A stretch of 9,586 nt of DNA from positions 1 through 9,586 of the forward strand of contig JASLCM010000159.1 of the NCBI GenBank assembly GCA_030151845.1. Direction: 5' to 3'. Positions 6,434 to 9,586 of this stretch are shown here, piece by piece. Source of the stretch: Bacteroides sp. (GTDB lineage Bacteria > Bacteroidota > Bacteroidia > Bacteroidales > Bacteroidaceae). Below the pieces are notes generated by a model. That model saw only the letters and a program-made list of their open reading frames with translations, was not told the origin of the DNA and did no database searches. A program made the translations under genes and the position numbers. Within the stretch, counting starts at the first letter, position 1. Each line of letters opens with the position of its first letter.

Positions 6434-7927
6434 ATGCTCTTTACTGCAGAAAACATTCTCCTGGTTGGTTCTATACTACTTTTTGTTAGTATTATTGTCA
6501 GTAAAACAGGTTATCGTTTTGGTGTTCCCACCTTACTTCTTTTTCTTTTTGTAGGAATGGCATTTGGAAGTGATGGGTTGGGCTGGCACTTTGAAAATGT
6601 AGAAGCTGCACAATTTATTGGAATGGTAGCCTTAAGTGTTATTCTCTTCTCGGGAGGGATGGAGACTAAATTTTCGGAGGTAAAACCCATTGTAGCACCA
6701 GGAGTAATTCTATCCACCCTTGGTGTCTTCTTAACTGCACTTTTTACCGGAGTGTTCATATGGATTATTACTGGGTTTAGCTGGACCAATGTACAACTAC
6801 CCTTAACTACCTCTTTGCTACTAGCGGCTACGATGTCCTCAACAGATTCAGCCTCTGTTTTTGCAATTCTCCGCTCACAAAAGATGAATTTAAAAGAGAA
6901 CCTCAGACCTATGCTGGAGCTCGAAAGTGGTAGCAATGACCCCATGGCTTATATGCTTACAATCGTGCTTATCCAATTCATTCAAACTTCAGGAATGGGA
7001 GCTGGAGAGATAGTTCTCTCTTTCTCTACCCAATTTGTAGTTGGAGGAGTTGCAGGGTTTCTACTAGGTAAAGCATTAATATGGATAATTAATCGGATAA
7101 ATATTGAAAATACAACCCTTTATCCCATCATGGTTTTGGCTGTTTGTTTCTTTATCTTCTCCCTAACCGATAGAATGCATGGAAATGGTTATCTAGCTGT
7201 CTACATAGCAGGTATTCTAGTTGGAAATGCCAAAATCATGCATCGAAAATCAATTGCATCTTTCATGGATGGTGTTAGCTGGTTGTTCCAAATTATAATG
7301 TTCTTAACACTTGGACTCTTAGTAAACCCTCATGAATTATTAAATGTAGCCTTAGTAGCCCTACTTATAGGAGTCTTTATGACGGTAATAGGAAGGCCAC
7401 TTAGTGTCTTTCTTTGCCTTCTTCCCTTCCGAAAAATTAGCCTCAATGCCAAACACTTTGTCTCTTGGGTGGGGCTAAGAGGCGCTGTTCCTATTATCTT
7501 TGCCACCTACCCTGTTGTTGCAGGTGTAGAAGGGTCCGACATTTTATTTAACATTGTCTTTTTCATAACCATTCTATCACTAACGGTACAGGGTATGAGT
7601 ATCTCAAAGGTTGCAAAAATCCTCAACTTATCCACTCCATTAGAAGAGAAAGGAAATCAGTTTGGAATAGAGCTTCCCGATGAAATAGATAGTCATCTTT
7701 TCGATCTAGTAGTAACTAACGAGATGGTTCAAAAAGCAAACCAGTTAAAAGATATGAATATCCCACAAGGAACTCTTGTAGTGATGGTTAAACGAAACAA
7801 GGAGTTCTTAATACCAAACGGTTCTATGGAGCTGGCACCCAATGATGTTCTTCTACTTATATCAGAGAAAGATGAAGCACTAACTAGTTTAACACAACAC
7901 TATGATCCCAATGAAGAGGAGGAGTAA
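6434..7927 (+). CDS. K+/H+ antiporter of the CPA1 type with C-terminal TrkA-C domain (NhaP2/CvrA-like), 497 aa
   Basis: Inner-membrane monovalent cation/proton exchanger, probably handling K+ and cytoplasmic pH or volume. Residues 1-395 form about 12-13 membrane segments with the family landmarks: ATMSSTDSAS at 132-141, the ion-binding ESGSNDP at 164-170 (N168-D169, the CPA1-type pair), and WVGLRGAVPI at 345-354 with conserved R349. Residues about 410-485 form a soluble TrkA-C (RCK-C) ligand-binding domain ending in LAPNDVLLLISEKDEAL. E. coli CvrA is longer because of an extra C-terminal CorC-like domain, which is absent here. The tail is acidic (NEEEE). The ATG at 6434 opens directly into helix 1. 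No clear promoter is found in the 106-nt gap behind the MATE terminator. It ends 2 nt from the converging nucleosidase gene with no terminator between. Confidence 0.9.
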   Translation: MLFTAENILLVGSILLFVSIIVSKTGYRFGVPTLLLFLFVGMAFGSDGLGWHFENVEAAQFIGMVALSVILFSGGMETKFSEVKPIVAPGVILSTLGVFLTALFTGVFIWIITGFSWTNVQLPLTTSLLLAATMSSTDSASVFAILRSQKMNLKENLRPMLELESGSNDPMAYMLTIVLIQFIQTSGMGAGEIVLSFSTQFVVGGVAGFLLGKALIWIINRINIENTTLYPIMVLAVCFFIFSLTDRMHGNGYLAVYIAGILVGNAKIMHRKSIASFMDGVSWLFQIIMFLTLGLLVNPHELLNVALVALLIGVFMTVIGRPLSVFLCLLPFRKISLNAKHFVSWVGLRGAVPIIFATYPVVAGVEGSDILFNIVFFITILSLTVQGMSISKVAKILNLSTPLEEKGNQFGIELPDEIDSHLFDLVVTNEMVQKANQLKDMNIPQGTLVVMVKRNKEFLIPNGSMELAPNDVLLLISEKDEALTSLTQHYDPNEEEE

Positions 7928-7929
7928 GT

Positions 7930-8499
7930 CTATTTAAACAAAACCCTCACCTTCTTTTGAAGCTGTTCTCGTGCTAAAGCTAACTTCTCTTCCCACAGTT
8001 GAACGGAGTTTTTACCAATTACATCGGTTACACATTTGATAGAGAGAAAAGGGATCTTTTTTTGCCAGCAGATATAAGCTATAGAAAACGCCTCCATATC
8101 TACAACATCCCCTTCAAAAGGAATTTTTTCAGTAACAAAAGAGTCTCCCGTATTGCATGAGTAGAACTCCTTAATAGGTAACGCTGGAAAGGTTTGTAGA
8201 AGCTGTGAACTGAAATTGTATTTAGAAGTGATTTTTAACGCTGTTAAAGGTTGCATGTCTCGATCCACAAAAATCGAGCAAGTCAAGACCTCACCTATTT
8301 CATGAATCAAACTTCCTGAAGAGCCAAAATTTACTACTAAATCGGGGGTATAATTAGCCAAGGCCTCCATGAGATGATAAGCAGCAGCAACCTTTCCTAT
8401 CCCTGTTTTACAATAAAAAACCTGATAGTTAACAGTTGGTATTTCTACATACTCCTCTTCGACTGCATAAACAGCTAAAATCTTCTTTTTCTCTTTCAC
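7930..8499 (-). CDS. Nucleoside phosphorylase-family nucleosidase (MTA/SAH nucleosidase-like), 189 aa, GTG start
   Basis: Probable cytosolic N-glycosidase of the PNP/UDP fold. The residues that define methylthioadenosine/S-adenosylhomocysteine nucleosidase appear in order: acid/base glutamate E16 in AVEEE, the GSSGSL loop at 59-64 (GSAG in the family), ribose-binding E136 in VDMEAFSIAYIC, and D159 in CVTDVIG, which would protonate the purine. It would recycle MTA, SAH or a related nucleoside. Futalosine hydrolase has the same fold and stays possible. At 189 aa it is about 40 residues shorter than E. coli MTAN; the missing length lies in the loops after the N-terminal strand and in the middle. 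The only usable start is GTG at 8497-8499: a stop lies 4 codons upstream and the next Met is residue 44. It is a single-gene unit, tail to tail with the antiporter. Confidence 0.8.
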   Translation of the reverse strand: MKEKKKILAVYAVEEEYVEIPTVNYQVFYCKTGIGKVAAAYHLMEALANYTPDLVVNFGSSGSLIHEIGEVLTCSIFVDRDMQPLTALKITSKYNFSSQLLQTFPALPIKEFYSCNTGDSFVTEKIPFEGDVVDMEAFSIAYICWQKKIPFLSIKCVTDVIGKNSVQLWEEKLALAREQLQKKVRVLFK

Positions 8500-8524
8500 T
8501 TTTTTCTTTTTTTAGATTCAAGGG

Positions 8525-8532
8525 TAAAGATA
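8525..8532 (-). promoter_or_regulatory. Candidate -7 element for the nucleosidase gene
   Basis: TATCTTTA on the minus strand differs from TANNTTTG only in the last base and is 25 nt upstream of the GTG start. A TTG lies 16 nt further upstream, closer than usual, so the promoter is weakly supported. Confidence 0.35.
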
Positions 8533-8590
8533 TAATTTTATTAATTAACAAGATCTATACAAAAAAAGATGTTTTCAACGCATTATTTGC

Positions 8591-8616
8591 TTAAACCAGA
8601 TAGAAAATCGGTTTAA
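8591..8616. repeat. Inverted repeat upstream of the coiled-coil/zapA promoter
   Basis: TTAAACC (8591-8597) and GGTTTAA (8610-8616) are perfect 7-bp arms, with GAT/ATC pairing inside after a one-base bulge. The dyad ends 5 nt before the -33 element at 8622, a position suited to an operator or activator site. No gene ends nearby on the plus strand, so it is not needed as a terminator. Confidence 0.45.
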
Positions 8617-8621
8617 AAGTT

Positions 8622-8651
8622 TTTGTAATCTATAAGTTAGTTGTATTTTTG
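8622..8651 (+). promoter_or_regulatory. Bacteroidetes-type promoter for the coiled-coil-zapA unit
   Basis: TTTG (8622-8625), an 18-nt spacer and TATTTTTG (8644-8651), an exact TANNTTTG match, form the best promoter in the window. It ends 21 nt before the chosen ATG, which has GAAGG in front of it. Confidence 0.7.
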
Positions 8652-8672
8652 TCTATAATTGAAGGTGTAGTA

Positions 8673-8966
8673 ATGACCGATAAAGAGAAAGAATTAGTTA
8701 AAAATTTCGAAGCGAGATTAAGACATTTACTCTTTCTGTATGAGGAGTTGAAAAAAGAGAATAGAAAACTCTCTGATCAACTAATTAACGAACAGAAAAA
8801 AAACAGAGAGCTACAAACAAACTATGAAGAGTTAGAAAGCTCCTACACCAGTTTAAAAACAGCTTCGGCAATAAGTCTTCAGGATGGAGACATCAAAAAG
8901 ACTAAAAAAAGATTGTCCGAGCTAGTGCGTGAAGTCGATAATTGCATCGCATTATTATCAGAATAA
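8673..8966 (+). CDS. Small coiled-coil protein upstream of zapA, 97 aa (possible ZapB-like partner)
   Basis: I recognise this as the short coiled-coil gene that commonly precedes zapA in Bacteroidota, but its function is not established to my knowledge. Residues about 5-65 are a highly charged heptad-like helix (LYEELKKEN, NEQKKNRELQTNYEELE). After a short break (SAISLQDGD) comes a second conserved-looking helix, KKRLSELVREVDNCIALLSE. There is no signal peptide or membrane segment, so it should be cytosolic. The ATG at 8673 is chosen over an upstream TTG at 8649 because it has GAAGG 7 nt ahead and because the TTG lies inside the -7 element. zapA follows 22 nt later with its own ribosome-binding site, so the two are co-transcribed. 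By analogy with E. coli ZapB, a coiled-coil that binds ZapA, it could be a Z-ring partner; this is inference from position and shape. Confidence 0.82.
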   Translation: MTDKEKELVKNFEARLRHLLFLYEELKKENRKLSDQLINEQKKNRELQTNYEELESSYTSLKTASAISLQDGDIKKTKKRLSELVREVDNCIALLSE

Positions 8967-8988
8967 TCTATAAAAGAGGAAAATAATA

Positions 8989-9279
8989 ATGGGCGATACT
9001 ATAACAATTAACCTAACAATGGGGGGCCTTACCTACCCGATCACTATTCTTAGAAGTGAAGAGGAAGATATGAGAAGGGCTGCCAAATGGGTTGATAATA
9101 GATTAAATGCTTACCGTGAACGTTATAAGGAACTTAGTACAGAGCGTCTGTTAACTATGGTAGCTTTTCATTTTTCTCTAGAAAGAGTAAAATTAGAAAA
9201 ACGTAATGACACGGAGCCTTATCGAGAAAAGATAAAAGAACTAACTACGCTTCTTGAGCATAAGCTAAAAGAGGCTTAG
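8989..9279 (+). CDS. zapA: Cell division protein ZapA, 96 aa
   Basis: Cytosolic FtsZ-associated protein that cross-links protofilaments and stabilises the Z-ring. The N-terminal ZapA head covers about residues 4-50: a beta strand ITINLTMGGLTYPITI, then the helix EEEDMRRAAKWVDNRLNAYR, where 'E-x-x-x-RxAAxxVxxxL' is the family signature. TERLLTMVAFHFSLE leads into the C-terminal dimerising coiled coil (about 64-96). The length is normal. GAGGA at 8976-8980 lies 8 nt before the ATG, a good ribosome-binding site and stronger than most in this window. It follows the coiled-coil gene in one unit and is closed by the hairpin at 9306-9347. Confidence 0.93.
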   Translation: MGDTITINLTMGGLTYPITILRSEEEDMRRAAKWVDNRLNAYRERYKELSTERLLTMVAFHFSLERVKLEKRNDTEPYREKIKELTTLLEHKLKEA

Positions 9280-9305
9280 TTTTATAATAAAAGAGATTAT
9301 CATTC

Positions 9306-9352
9306 ACGCACTGTTCTATCTATAGATTCTATAGGTATACAGTGCGTTTTTT
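9306..9352 (+). terminator. Hairpin with T-tract between zapA and rny
   Basis: ACGCACTGT (9306-9314) and ACAGTGCGT (9339-9347) are perfect 9-bp arms followed by TTTTT. The loop folds further: CTATAG (9320-9325) pairs with CTATAG (9329-9334) over a 3-nt loop, extended outward by three pairs. The result is one long, nearly continuous stem of about 18 pairs. It reads as the terminator for zapA; 33 nt remain before the rny ATG. Confidence 0.75.
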
Positions 9353-9380
9353 ATTGAATATACATAAATAAATATTGACA

Positions 9381-9586
9381 ATGACAGTAATTATAGTAGC
9401 ATCATTATTAAGCTTAATCGTAGGAGGAGCTATCTCTTATCTGGTCTTCAGATATGTTCTTAGATCCAAATACGAGACCATCCTCAAAGAAGCAGAGGTT
9501 GAGGCAGAAGTAATTAAGAAAAACAAGTTACTTGAGGTTAAAGAGAAATTTCTAAACAAAAAGTCAGATTTAGAAAAAGAGGTAGC
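9381..9586 (+). CDS. rny: Ribonuclease Y, N-terminal part only
   Basis: The window ends after 68 codons. Visible are a single N-terminal membrane helix (about residues 2-24, VIIVASLLSLIVGGAISYLV) followed by a strongly charged helical segment with KYETILKEAEVEAEVIKK and LLEVKEKFLNKK. This layout, a membrane anchor followed by a long coiled coil, and the specific KEAE-x-EAE-x-IKK and KEKFL-x-KK words are those of Bacteroidetes RNase Y. The KH and HD domains that carry out RNA binding and endonucleolytic cleavage would lie beyond the window. RNase Y initiates mRNA decay at the inner membrane. No TANNTTTG promoter is seen in the 101-nt gap before it, so it may depend on read-through of the zapA hairpin or use an atypical promoter. 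The gene is cut by the window edge. Confidence 0.9.
   Translation, partial: MTVIIVASLLSLIVGGAISYLVFRYVLRSKYETILKEAEVEAEVIKKNKLLEVKEKFLNKKSDLEKEV

Noticed and set aside
9280..9380. 6S RNA gene between zapA and rny
   Set aside because: I recall 6S RNA being annotated near zapA in some bacteria, but the gap is 101 nt, too short for a 180-200 nt RNA, and only a simple long hairpin is present. A covariance search with the 6S model would settle it.
1..9586. Mobile element, phage, CRISPR, toxin-antitoxin or defence system
   Set aside because: No transposase, integrase, repeat-spacer array or paired small toxin/antitoxin genes are seen; all genes are of conserved chromosomal families with uniform base composition.

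Overview
The window looks like an ordinary chromosomal stretch of a low-GC member of the Bacteroidota, most likely order Bacteroidales. Four things point there. Gene starts mostly lack a strong Shine-Dalgarno sequence and are instead preceded by TANNTTTG elements with an upstream TTTG, the Bacteroidetes primary-sigma promoter type. The ferritin, aspartokinase, FtsE-like and RNase Y N-terminal sequences resemble Bacteroidales homologues. The order FtsE-like ATPase - aspartokinase - diaminopimelate decarboxylase, and the order coiled-coil protein - ZapA - RNase Y, are ones I associate with this group. The assignment rests on recognition, not on a search. Family or genus cannot be fixed from here.

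Layout. Bases 1-100 hold the C-terminal tail of a glycine C-acetyltransferase (kbl) on the plus strand, facing a ferritin gene (155-637, minus) across a shared bidirectional terminator (108-135). Upstream of ferritin on the minus strand lies a compact three-gene unit: an FtsE-type ATPase (3267-3962), aspartokinase (1936-3264) and diaminopimelate decarboxylase (781-1935). Their junctions are 2 nt and 0 nt, and a T-tailed hairpin (677-729) closes the unit. A 258-nt non-coding gap with several inverted repeats separates it from a HAD phosphatase (4221-4862, minus). The HAD gene is divergent from a MATE efflux gene (4966-6327, plus), with promoters for both in a 103-nt gap. A CPA-type K+/H+ antiporter (6434-7927, plus) then runs tail to tail, 2 nt apart, into a nucleosidase of the MTA/SAH type (7930-8499, minus, GTG start). 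The last block (plus) is a small coiled-coil protein, ZapA, a hairpin-terminator and the start of RNase Y.

How the genes work together. Aspartokinase and diaminopimelate decarboxylase are the first and last enzymes of the aspartate-to-lysine/diaminopimelate route, so their unit joins amino-acid and peptidoglycan-precursor supply to an ATPase of the divisome type. ZapA and its coiled-coil neighbour are a second cell-division locus, beside the mRNA-decay nuclease RNase Y. The remaining genes (iron storage, drug/Na+ efflux, K+/H+ exchange, nucleoside salvage, HAD phosphatase) are single-gene units with no evident joint pathway.

I see no mobile element, CRISPR array, tRNA, rRNA, toxin-antitoxin pair or defence island. 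I do not find a new system. What deserves a second look is mostly regulatory architecture: hairpins placed between genes, a perfect 12-bp tandem duplication inside the HAD gene, and near-zero intergenic spacing.
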